From Hyphomicrobiales bacterium (GTDB lineage Bacteria > Pseudomonadota > Alphaproteobacteria > Rhizobiales > Rhodobiaceae): a stretch of DNA of 64,000 bases. This document shows, piece after piece, positions 55,558-63,127 of this stretch (position 1 is the first letter of the stretch; each line of letters opens with the position of its first letter). Below the pieces are notes generated by a model that was given only the letters and a program-made list of their open reading frames with translations, was not told the DNA's origin and did no database searches. A program made the translations under genes and the position numbers. The DNA lies in the NCBI GenBank assembly GCA_002869065.1, contig PKTR01000003.1, positions 26,890-90,889 on the forward strand, written 5' to 3'.

Positions 55558-55630
55558 GTTCCAACCGGGTCCCGACGGGGTGTGTTCCAACCCCCCATAC
55601 CCCCCGCCGCTCGGGCGGGCGGTTGGAGCC
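55511..55630. repeat. Iteron-like repeats at the end of the primase-helicase gene
   Basis: The 9-mer GTTCCAACC occurs at 55511-55519, 55558-55566 and 55584-55592, with a one-mismatch copy (CTTCCAACC) at 55535-55543. Starts are spaced 24, 23 and 26 bases. An inverted relative (GGTTGGAGCC) lies at 55621-55630. Regular direct repeats about two helical turns apart beside a replication gene are typical of an origin bound by its initiator. The repeats cross the stop codon at 55557, so coding constraint does not explain them. Confidence 0.6.
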
Positions 55631-55700
55631 GCCCCCCCCCGTTCGGCAAAGCAATGGCCCCGGCCACGACCTGACAATTTCTTGATCCCGTGGCGCCCTG

Positions 55701-56081
55701 TTATGCAGCCAGATCGAGCCCGCCGCCGTCACCATCCGTGGCGACGCATTCCGGATAGAGCGTGAGCGCGGCGGCAACCGCCGTGAGTGCGGTGGCCGGG
55801 CCACGCGCTATCCAACTTTCCGCCGCGATACCGGCAGCGCGTGAAGCCAGTTCACGTGCGCGCTCTGCATCCGCTTCCCTTGCTACGATCGAACGCCGCA
55901 GCCTGGCCAACGCGCTACGCAACGGCCAAAGGGTTGTCCCGGAACGCCGGTTCATGTGCCAACGCACGTATTTGATGCGGTCAAGCAAGGCCGCCCGATC
56001 GCCCGGCATTTCGACAAGATAGCGGTCCAGAAAGTCCGAGTGTTTGTTTCGCGGAATTGAGCGCAAATCGGAAAGCAGCAT
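55701..56081 (-). CDS. Small unknown protein
   Basis: 126 residues from ATG 56081, with a strong GGAGG 9 bases upstream; an ATG at 56153 is possible but lacks an RBS. Mostly helical, basic first half (LLDRIKYVRWHMNRRSG), Ala/Arg-rich second half (AREADAERARELASRAAGIA). No recognised family. Opposite strand to the primase-helicase and convergent with it. Confidence 0.6.
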   Translation of the reverse strand: MLLSDLRSIPRNKHSDFLDRYLVEMPGDRAALLDRIKYVRWHMNRRSGTTLWPLRSALARLRRSIVAREADAERARELASRAAGIAAESWIARGPATALTAVAAALTLYPECVATDGDGGGLDLAA

Positions 56082-56518
56082 TTCAAAATTCCTCCGGTTG
56101 TGACGAAGGAAGCCTGCCGGCGAAAACCGCATTTGGCAAGCAAAAAATTTCATTAACCAATTGTTTTTATTGTGATTTTTGTGACTTCACTTGATCGACA
56201 AAATTCAACAAAGCATCCAAAAAGGTCAGCAACACTGACTTAGGGGGAAGAACCCCTTGAGCACGGAACCAATTGGCCGAGCAGCCGCGGTGCTGCGCCC
56301 CGCGGTGCTGCCGGCGCTTATACGGTCCCTAAAACGTGCACAGGAGCGCCAGGGAAGCCCGCTGACGGGCGTTTGGGGTTTCCCACGCAGAGTTAGCGGC
56401 ACACTTGGAAAGACCGCTCAGCGGCAGATATACCCGCACTGACAGCGCCGCGGGATTGCAGCAGACGTCTTGATAGATGCCAGCACCTTCGATCGCACTC
56501 GCCCAAAGCGAAAGACGC
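56082..56518. other. Intergenic region with an AT-rich tract
   Basis: 437 bases without a convincing gene. Bases 56148-56220 are strikingly AT-rich for this DNA, with runs such as ATTGTTTTTATTGTGATTTT, and likely hold the promoter of the minus-strand gene at 56081, or an unwinding element tied to the iterons 500 bases away. At 56244-56256 GGGG-AAGAA-CCCC can form a small hairpin. A 61-codon frame from 56257 has no good start or family resemblance. Confidence 0.5.
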
Positions 56519-56932
56519 TCAATCGGAGCGCCAATTGTAATCGGCAGCAACGATCACCGCTGACCCGTCGTTGGCGCGGTCTACGTCCCCGAGAACCTCG
56601 ACTTCGCACTGTTCAAGGGGCGAAAAGTCAGCGCATTCCTCTAAGGCGCGCTTCCGGTCGGCGATGTTCAGTTTGTCGGCGTTCACTTCGATAGTGCCGA
56701 CATTTCCCGTTTTCGTTTCAATGCTGCAGAGCATTAGGTCCAACGATGCGCCAAGAATCTTACAGCCTTCGACGAGCACACGCTTGTTCTCGAAAGCTGC
56801 CGGGGCCAACGCGACGTCCAAAGCCGACACCCGATCTTGACAGACCGCAGAACCACCAGCACTGACAAGAAGCGCAGAAGATACGAACAAGAGCCTATGG
56901 GTTGAACCGATCATTGAACGTTTCGGCGTCAT
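56519..56932 (-). CDS. Small exported protein of unknown function
   Basis: 137 residues; the start ATG 56932 overlaps the preceding gene's stop (ATGA), so the two are coupled. A signal-like N-terminus (LLFVSSALLVSAGGSAVC) is followed by a compact domain with four cysteines (EGCKILG, LMLCSIE, EECADF, EQCEVE). The layout resembles periplasmic OB-like small domains. No family recognised. Confidence 0.65.
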   Translation of the reverse strand: MTPKRSMIGSTHRLLFVSSALLVSAGGSAVCQDRVSALDVALAPAAFENKRVLVEGCKILGASLDLMLCSIETKTGNVGTIEVNADKLNIADRKRALEECADFSPLEQCEVEVLGDVDRANDGSAVIVAADYNWRSD

Positions 56933-57447
56933 CGTATGCTGTTGCCGCTGCCACAATCCGCCATCCATTGCGAAATCGCTTTCGTTGATCCGCGTACCCC
57001 GAACTTCGACTCGTGCATTATGTCGATGGCTTCGATGGCAACAGAGATGCGCCGCTTGGCGTCACGAATCTGCGGAGCCAGATCGTCGGGCGCATCGGCC
57101 AACACCGCCAGGCCAGTGTCAATCAGGACGAATTGCCCTTTTATTCTCATGACCTCGCCGTTGTCGACACGCACCAAAATGCTTGGCGAGAACAACGTAT
57201 TGAACTGCGTGACCTGTTCACGGTCGAGGCTCTGGTCTGTCGTCGTGTAAAGCACCTCGGGACCGCTTCCGATACACCGAAGCCCAAACCCATAGCCCAT
57301 GCCGTTCGCGGTCACGGCGATGTATTTCCCCCCGGTCCCGAACGCACTGTCGTCCTGAGAATAGAACCACTGCTGAGCCGCACTTGGCTCCGCGCCCCAA
57401 ACGGTCGCGCACGCAAGCACAACGAACCCGAAAAACCACCGATGCAT
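56929..57447 (-). CDS. Exported protein of unknown function, coupled to the gene at 56519
   Basis: 172 residues from ATG 57447 with GGGAGGTTGCC before it. Sec signal MHRWFFGFVVLACATVWGAE, cleavage probably near AAQ. The mature part has a few cysteines (GLRCIGSG, MADCGSG) and a beta-rich look (YIAVTANGMGYGFGLRC). I do not recognise it. Two exported proteins in the middle of an element otherwise made of DNA-handling genes are unusual cargo. Confidence 0.68.
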   Translation of the reverse strand: MHRWFFGFVVLACATVWGAEPSAAQQWFYSQDDSAFGTGGKYIAVTANGMGYGFGLRCIGSGPEVLYTTTDQSLDREQVTQFNTLFSPSILVRVDNGEVMRIKGQFVLIDTGLAVLADAPDDLAPQIRDAKRRISVAIEAIDIMHESKFGVRGSTKAISQWMADCGSGNSIR

Positions 57448-57525
57448 GGCAACCTCCCACACAAATACAGCCGGAGGTTTTCACTTTTTCATTCAGGAGT
57501 CGAGTAGGTCTGCACACTCGCGCAA

Positions 57526-57563
57526 AACAAAAAGAACCCCACCGACTCGCGCCGGCAGGGTTC
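57526..57563 (-). terminator. Rho-independent terminator
   Basis: On the minus strand GAACCCTGCCGG pairs with TCGGTGGGGTTC (12 pairs including wobbles) around a 6-base loop, followed by TTTTTGTTTT. It lies 110 bases downstream of the gene ending at 57673. Confidence 0.7.
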
Positions 57564-57672
57564 CCTTGATCGAAGCGGACAGCGTACGGAGGGTTGGCAA
57601 AAGCACCACCAACAGCTTCGGATCGGCGGAGGCATGACCCCCCACCACTATTCGGCCCGAGGTAAAGCCGAA

Positions 57673-58041
57673 CTAGCTGTGCAATTCTCGCCTGTACGCC
57701 TGCCGCCATGCCGTGAGCGCGGCGGACGCATCCGGCGGCAGCTCCAAAGAGTCGATCCCACGGTGTTGCCGCCCAGGCTCCACACTGCCGAAGACCGGCG
57801 AACGCCAGGTTCGAATATGTTGCTCCCAGGTCTGCAACGCTTTCGCCGCTGCGATCGCGTCACCCGCCAGGTTAGCTGCCTGCTCAAGGTCTGCATCCGC
57901 CGCGGCCAAAATCGCGTCACGCCAAGGACTGAGCGCCTTGTCTAGCCGCTCCCTGGCATAGCCAATCTCGACGCGGGCACGCTCGATCTCTTTGCCACAC
58001 GCCGCCCGTCGGGCTGCCGGGACTCCGGGACGCCCGTTCAT
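57673..58041 (-). CDS. Small Ala/Arg-rich unknown protein
   Basis: About 122 residues from ATG 58041 (GAGG 9 bases upstream); longer in-frame starts at 58059 and 58167 exist. It reads as one helical, coiled-coil-like protein (RRAACGKEIERARVEIGYAR, ADADLEQAANLAGDAIAAAK). A clear terminator follows at 57526-57563, which supports the gene. It is the nearest gene to the tracrRNA terminator and could be part of the CRISPR neighbourhood, though nothing shows it. Confidence 0.5.
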   Translation of the reverse strand: MNGRPGVPAARRAACGKEIERARVEIGYARERLDKALSPWRDAILAAADADLEQAANLAGDAIAAAKALQTWEQHIRTWRSPVFGSVEPGRQHRGIDSLELPPDASAALTAWRQAYRRELHS

Positions 58042-58299
58042 CGCGAAGCGCCTCGACATCGGCAAGCGAAACCTCAGTCGCACGAACCCGCTCAAGGTCT
58101 CTGCTATCGGATCAGCAACGCCCTCAACGGCAGTCCCGTTATGGACGTTGGGGCGCAAATAGCCCACTCCCGAAAACTCGCAATCTCGTTCTTAAGCCCC
58201 CGTCAATAAACCGGCTGGAAGGCCTTCAAGTGTGGCGAACGGACTCCGCAAGCCCATAAGCTGTGCTTTCAAAACCGACGATCTGAACGGGATGCTCTG

Positions 58300-58437
58300 A
58301 AAAAGCAAACGGCGGGCCGCAACCCGCCGCGCTTCTCGCAATGAGAATTTTGTGCACTCAAAGTGCTTGTTAACGGGCGGCCCACGATCTCCAAGCGGCT
58401 AAGCTAATGGTCACCCAACTTCACAGTAACACATCGA
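58300..58437 (-). ncRNA. tracrRNA of the type II-C CRISPR-Cas9 system
   Basis: Positions 58379-58405 are a perfect 27-base complement of the crRNA-sense repeat, and 58369-58378 continue the pairing after a bulge so that the repeat's 5' GTT still pairs with AAC. Downstream on the minus strand come three hairpins: 58354-58366 (GCACT stem), 58333-58347 (TTCTC stem) and 58311-58328 (GGCGGG stem). The last is followed by GTTTGCTTTTT ending at about 58300, a Rho-independent terminator. The 5' end is set from the promoter at 58444-58472. With crRNA this RNA forms the guide duplex bound by Cas9. It is transcribed away from cas9. Confidence 0.92.
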
Positions 58438-58443
58438 CTTTCC

Positions 58444-58472
58444 ATTACAAGTTGAATGTCGTAACTTTCCAA
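58444..58472 (-). promoter_or_regulatory. Candidate tracrRNA promoter
   Basis: On the minus strand TTGGAA (58467-58472) as -35, a 17-base spacer, then TGTAAT (58444-58449) as -10, five of six matches to the consensus. Transcription would start near 58437, about 30 bases before the antirepeat. The cas9 promoter must share this short region in the other orientation but was not identified. Confidence 0.6.
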
Positions 58473-58500
58473 GGTTTTCAGGATTTTTGGAAGAACAACC

Positions 58501-61500
58501 ATGGCTGCCCCCTACCGCTTAGGTCTCGATGTCGGCTCCAACAGTATCGGCTGGTGCGCCGTCACCGTTGACGGCAATGGCGTACCGTCGGGTGTGCTCG
58601 ACGCCGGCGTACGCATTCTTACTCCGAACGAAGAGGCCGGCCGGGACCCGCAATCCAAGCAGTCCTTGGCTGCCAATCGCCGCGTTGCACGCTCATCCCG
58701 CCGCCGCCGTGATAGGTTCCTGCGTCGCCAGAAGCGCCTGATGGAAACCCTCATCGCTGCCGGCTTGATGCCTTCCGGCGAGGCCGATCGCAAGGCGAAC
58801 GAGCGGCTCGACCCTTATTGGCTGCGAGCCGCCGCCTTGCGTGCGCCCCTTCCCCTTCACGAAATCGGACGCGCCATTTTCCATCTCAACCAGCGCCGCG
58901 GCTTCCTGTCGAACCGTATCGCCGACGGTGACGACGACGAGGGCAGCGCCATGAAAGCCGGCATGAAGGCGCTCGCCGAACAGCTCGAAGCCTCGGGCGC
59001 GCCAACACTTGGCGCCTTCATGGCCGAGCGCAACAGCCGCGACCGCGAGGGCTATCTCGTCGACCGTCTCGGCAAACGCATCGGCAAGGCACACGGCAAT
59101 CCCAAACCCCATCCAACGGATACCGGCGTTCGTTTCCGCTCGCGGAGCGAGGGAAACAAGGTGCTCTACGACCTCTATCCGACCCGTGCGATGGTCGAGC
59201 ATGAGTTGGACGCCATCTGGCAGGCGCAAGCCCCGCACCACGACGCCCTGACCAATGCCCTCCTGAAGCGGCTGAAACGCATCATCATCGAGCAGCGGCC
59301 GCTGCAAAAACCCCTGGTCGGCAGTTGCACCTTTCGCCCACACGAAGAGCGCGCGCCACGCGCCCTGCCGTTCTTTCAGCGTTTCCGCATCCTGATGGAA
59401 GTCGCCAACTTGGAGATCGAACGGCCGGGACGCCGTTCCCGCAAGCTTTCCATTCAGCAGCGCAACGCGCTCGTCAGCAGCCTGTCCGAGAAGGCCTCCC
59501 AGGTCACATTCGCGGCCATGAGGAAAGCGTTGAAACTACCGGCCGACGCGGCATTCAACCTGGAGCACGGCAAGCGCAAGGGCCTCGATCCGGACCAGAC
59601 CGCAGCCGTCCTTGCCAAGACCTCAAAGACCGGCAAGGGAACCAGCTTCGGCAAGGGCTGGCGCGGCCTTTCCCGCCACCGACAAACCGAAATCGTCGAA
59701 AACCTCCTGACCGAGCCCGATGAGCGCGCGCTGACGCGCTGGCTTCGCCAGGAGTGCGGCCTTACCGAGGATGCTGCCGAAGCGGCGGCCAACGCCCGCC
59801 TGCCCCAGGGCCACGCCCATATCGGCCGCTCCATGCTCGCCGATCTGGTCGACGTGATGGAGAACATCAGCGCCGAGGCGGTCGATCCGAAGACCGGCGA
59901 GATCTACCCGCGACCGCTCACCTACGACGAGGCGGTGGAGCATCTCGGCCTGCACCATTCGAACATGGAAGCCGGACGCCACGCCCGCCTGCCTTACTAT
60001 GGCACCGCGATGGCCCGTCACGTGATCGCCAACCCGCGCGCTCCGGAAAACAGTCAGGAGCGGATCGGTCGCGTACCGAACCCCACCGTTCACATCGCTC
60101 TCAACCAGATACGAGCAGTGGTCAATGCCCTCATCGAGGCATATGGGCCGCCTACCGCGATCGTGCTGGAACTGGCGCGCGAGCTCAAACAGAACAAGAA
60201 ACAGAAGGACGAGACGACCCGTCAAAACCGCGAGAACGAGAAGGCAAACGAGGAAATCCGCGCCGAACTGGCTCAAATGGGTCTCGCCTATAGCCACGGC
60301 AACCGGCTCATCATGCGGCTGTATCGCGAACTGTCTCCGACGGAGCGGATCTGCGTCTATACCGGGCGGCCGATCAGCAGGACGATGATCGAGGCGAGCG
60401 AGGTCGATGTCGACCACATTCTGCCACGATCGAGAACACTCGACGACGGCTTTGCCAACAAGGTGCTGTGCACCCGCCAGGCCAACCGGGAAAAGGGCAA
60501 TCGCGCGCCCGCCGAGGTCACCGAATGGCAGGGTGAGCGACTGCGGGAGATCCACGAGCGCGCTAAACGGTTGTTTCCCCGCAAGGCGTGGCGCTTCGCC
60601 CCCGATGCAATGGAGAAGTTCGAGGCAAAAGACGACTTCCTTGCCCGACAGCTTACCGACAGTCAGCATATTGCGCGTCTGGCCAAGGATTATCTCGGCC
60701 ACCTCTTCGGCGAAGATCGCAACAAGCGAGTCTGGGCGACGCCCGGCCGGCTGACCGCCATGTTACGCGGCTTTTGGGGGTTGAACGCGCTGCTTTCCGA
60801 TCACAACCGGATCGGCAACGACAGCGACGGAGGTTCGGTCAAGAACCGCGACGACCATCGCCATCATGCGCTCGATGCGTTCGTCATCGCCTGCACCGAC
60901 CGGGCCATCCTGCAACGGGTGGCCACCGCCTCAGGACGTGCCGAGGAGCTCGATCTCAACCGCTGGGCGGAAAAGGGCCGCTTTCCGGAGCCGTTCGAGG
61001 GCTACAAGGACGCGCTACGCGCGGCGCTCGACGCCATGGTGATCAGTCACAAACCCGACCACGGTCTTGGCCGCGGCGCGCAGGGCAACGTGCATGTCAC
61101 CTCCGGCAAATTGCACGCTGAAACCGCCTATGGGCTGGTCGACGCGGACATCGACGGCAAACACTTCAATCTGGTGACACGCAAACCGATCGACCAGTTG
61201 AGCGATCGGGAAATCGGACAGGTGCGCGATGCCCGGCTGCGCGAGGCGCTGGAGCAGATCGTTTACGAAGCGGGACGCGACGGCATAAAGCCAGAGGCCG
61301 CCCTCGCCGAATACGGCCGCAGGAACGGCATCCGCCGGGTCCGGATCCTGAAAACCAACGAAACCGCGCGTAAAGTCACCCATGGCGACGGGTTCGAGAA
61401 AGCCTACATCCCCGGCGACAATCACCGCATCGAGATATTCTCGCTCGTCGATGGTGAGTGGTCCGGCGAAGGTGTTTCCGTGTTCGACGCGAACAAACCC

Positions 61501-61809
61501 GGCTACGAGCCCGATTGGCGCCGCCGCCATCCTGAAGCCAGGCTCGTCATGCGGGTCCACAACGGCGACCTCGTGGAAGCCGATTTCGGCGAAGGCCGCC
61601 GCATCTGGCGCGTCGTTCGCCTCGAACCCTCTGCAAAGCGCATCCGCCTGGTCCGCGACACCGACGCTGGCAATTTCGAAAAGCGGCACAAGGCCGGGGA
61701 CGATCCCTTCCGCTGGAATTTTGCCACCTTCAAGCGTTTGCAGGCCGCCGACGCGCGCCGCGTCCGCGTCGATCCGATTGGCAGGGTGAGCTACGCCGAG
61801 GACACGTAA
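58501..61809 (+). CDS. cas9: CRISPR-associated endonuclease Cas9, type II-C
   Basis: 1102 residues, in the range of compact II-C enzymes. RuvC-I with D10 (YRLGLDVGSNSIGW); Arg-rich bridge helix at about 60-80; REC lobe to about 540; RuvC-II with E557 (IVLELARELKQ); HNH with H639 (DVDHILPRSRTLDDGFANKV) and supporting N653/N662; RuvC-III with H789 and D792 (DDHRHHALDAFVIACTD); then WED/PAM-interacting region to the end. All catalytic residues are present, so an active nuclease is expected: HNH cuts the target strand, RuvC the other. GGAAGAACAACC precedes the start. Its stop overlaps the cas1 start (TAATG). The PAM cannot be read from sequence. Confidence 0.98.
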   Translation: MAAPYRLGLDVGSNSIGWCAVTVDGNGVPSGVLDAGVRILTPNEEAGRDPQSKQSLAANRRVARSSRRRRDRFLRRQKRLMETLIAAGLMPSGEADRKANERLDPYWLRAAALRAPLPLHEIGRAIFHLNQRRGFLSNRIADGDDDEGSAMKAGMKALAEQLEASGAPTLGAFMAERNSRDREGYLVDRLGKRIGKAHGNPKPHPTDTGVRFRSRSEGNKVLYDLYPTRAMVEHELDAIWQAQAPHHDALTNALLKRLKRIIIEQRPLQKPLVGSCTFRPHEERAPRALPFFQRFRILMEVANLEIERPGRRSRKLSIQQRNALVSSLSEKASQVTFAAMRKALKLPADAAFNLEHGKRKGLDPDQTAAVLAKTSKTGKGTSFGKGWRGLSRHRQTEIVENLLTEPDERALTRWLRQECGLTEDAAEAAANARLPQGHAHIGRSMLADLVDVMENISAEAVDPKTGEIYPRPLTYDEAVEHLGLHHSNMEAGRHARLPYYGTAMARHVIANPRAPENSQERIGRVPNPTVHIALNQIRAVVNALIEAYGPPTAIVLELARELKQNKKQKDETTRQNRENEKANEEIRAELAQMGLAYSHGNRLIMRLYRELSPTERICVYTGRPISRTMIEASEVDVDHILPRSRTLDDGFANKVLCTRQANREKGNRAPAEVTEWQGERLREIHERAKRLFPRKAWRFAPDAMEKFEAKDDFLARQLTDSQHIARLAKDYLGHLFGEDRNKRVWATPGRLTAMLRGFWGLNALLSDHNRIGNDSDGGSVKNRDDHRHHALDAFVIACTDRAILQRVATASGRAEELDLNRWAEKGRFPEPFEGYKDALRAALDAMVISHKPDHGLGRGAQGNVHVTSGKLHAETAYGLVDADIDGKHFNLVTRKPIDQLSDREIGQVRDARLREALEQIVYEAGRDGIKPEAALAEYGRRNGIRRVRILKTNETARKVTHGDGFEKAYIPGDNHRIEIFSLVDGEWSGEGVSVFDANKPGYEPDWRRRHPEARLVMRVHNGDLVEADFGEGRRIWRVVRLEPSAKRIRLVRDTDAGNFEKRHKAGDDPFRWNFATFKRLQAADARRVRVDPIGRVSYAEDT

Positions 61810-62714
61810 TGGCAAGCCGGATCGTCGAGATCGCCGAGGATGGACGCCACCTCTCCCGCGACAGGGGGTTTCTCACCGTCAGCGCCGATGGGGCCGAGCT
61901 TGGCCGGGTGCCCCTCGACGATATTGCCGCCGTGATCGCCAACGCCCACGGCATCACCTACTCCAACAATCTATTGGTGGCGCTTGCCGAACGCGGCGCA
62001 CCGCTTGTCGTTTGTGGCGCCAATTTTCGCCCGGCGGCGACCCTGTGGAGTGCGGTGGCACATCACGAGCAGGCCGGCCGCATGGCCGATCAGGCTGCCG
62101 CCGCCGTTCCCCTGAGAAAACGGCTGTGGAGCCAACTCGTTGTTGCCAAGATCGACAGCCAGCGGGAAACCTTGGCCGCCGTGGGCGCCGAACACGAAGG
62201 GTTCCGACTGCTCGCCCGTAAGGTTCGTGCCGGCGACCCCGACAATGTCGAGGCGCAGGCCGCCCGCCGCTACTGGCCCCTCCTGTTTGGCGCCGACTTC
62301 CGCCGCGACAGGCAGGCGGAGGGCATCAACGCGATGCTCAACTATACCTACACGGTTTTGCGGGCGGGAACTGCCCGCGCCATCATGGGCGCCGGCCTGC
62401 ACCCAAGTCTCGGCCTGTCGCACCGCCAACGCGGCAATGCCTTCGCCCTAGCCGACGATCTGATGGAACCGTTCCGGCCGCTTGTCGACCTGCTCGTCTA
62501 CGATCTGATCCACGAAGGCCGTTGCAGTGTCGACCGGGAAACCAAACCGCAGATGGCACGCATTCTTGCAACCGATATGAGCACGGCAGAAGGCGCAAGC
62601 CCCGTTTCCAGTTGCCTCGGGCGCGTCGCGCTGTCGCTGGCGCGCTGCTTTTCCGGAGAAGCGAAGAAACTCGATCTGCCGAACCGCGCATTGCCGTTGG
62701 AGGGAACGTCGTGA
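61809..62714 (+). CDS. cas1: CRISPR integrase Cas1
   Basis: 301 residues, the short Cas1 of type II systems. The metal-binding triad is E148 (NVEAQAARRYWP), H205 (LGLSHRQRGNAFALADDL) and E220 (LMEPFRPLVD). With Cas2 it inserts new spacers at the leader end of the array; in type II systems Cas9 and tracrRNA help choose PAM-proximal protospacers. It overlaps cas9 by one base and cas2 by four. Confidence 0.97.
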   Translation: MASRIVEIAEDGRHLSRDRGFLTVSADGAELGRVPLDDIAAVIANAHGITYSNNLLVALAERGAPLVVCGANFRPAATLWSAVAHHEQAGRMADQAAAAVPLRKRLWSQLVVAKIDSQRETLAAVGAEHEGFRLLARKVRAGDPDNVEAQAARRYWPLLFGADFRRDRQAEGINAMLNYTYTVLRAGTARAIMGAGLHPSLGLSHRQRGNAFALADDLMEPFRPLVDLLVYDLIHEGRCSVDRETKPQMARILATDMSTAEGASPVSSCLGRVALSLARCFSGEAKKLDLPNRALPLEGTS

Positions 62715-63055
62715 CTTCGCGCTATCCAGTTATGAGCGGGTATCGGATGATGTGGCTATATGTGATGTTCGATTTGCCGGTCCTGACCAGCGCCGAGCGC
62801 AAGGCAGCGGCCAAGTTTCGCAACCTCCTTCTCGACGAAGGGTTCGAAATGGCCCAGTATTCCGTCTATCTTCGCTTCGCAGAAAGCCGCGAGGCGGCCG
62901 AAACATACATCGGCCGGATCGCCCAGGCGCGGCCGGACGAAGGCAAGGTCCACATCGTCACCATTACCGACAAGCAATACGGCAATGCGCGAATCTTCGC
63001 AGGACAAAAACGTGAACACAGGCCTGAAAACCCGGCTCAGCTCGCCCTGTTTTGA
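62711..63055 (+). CDS. cas2: CRISPR adaptation protein Cas2
   Basis: 114 residues with a GTG start at 62711 inside the cas1 stop (GTGA) and GGAGGGAACGTC upstream; an ATG at 62732 is a less supported alternative. MWLYVMFDLPVLTSAERKAA is the conserved N-terminal strand with the Cas2 aspartate, and VHIVTITDKQYGNARIF the second strand block. It bridges two Cas1 dimers in the spacer-integration complex. No csn2 or cas4 follows, which fixes subtype II-C. Confidence 0.96.
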   Translation: MTSRYPVMSGYRMMWLYVMFDLPVLTSAERKAAAKFRNLLLDEGFEMAQYSVYLRFAESREAAETYIGRIAQARPDEGKVHIVTITDKQYGNARIFAGQKREHRPENPAQLALF

Positions 63056-63089
63056 CGACCCGGGGCCGGTTTTTCGTGCTTCTAAAGAG

Positions 63090-63115
63090 AAAAAAGCCCG
63101 GAAAATCCGGGCTTT
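63090..63115 (-). terminator. Bidirectional hairpin, mainly terminating array transcription
   Basis: AAAGCCCGGA (63093-63102) pairs perfectly with TCCGGGCTTT (63106-63115) around an AAA loop. Read on the minus strand the stem is followed by six T residues, while on the plus strand only three T follow. It therefore suits transcription arriving from the array on the minus strand, 13 bases after the last repeat. Confidence 0.8.
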
Positions 63116-63127
63116 AGAGGGATATCA

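Noticed and set aside
56257..56442. A 61-codon open frame
   Set aside because: TTG start, no conserved features, and compositionally like a random frame.
58369..58500. tracrRNA on the plus strand reading into cas9
   Set aside because: The plus strand after the antirepeat has no hairpins or T-run; the minus strand has three hairpins, a terminator and a promoter.
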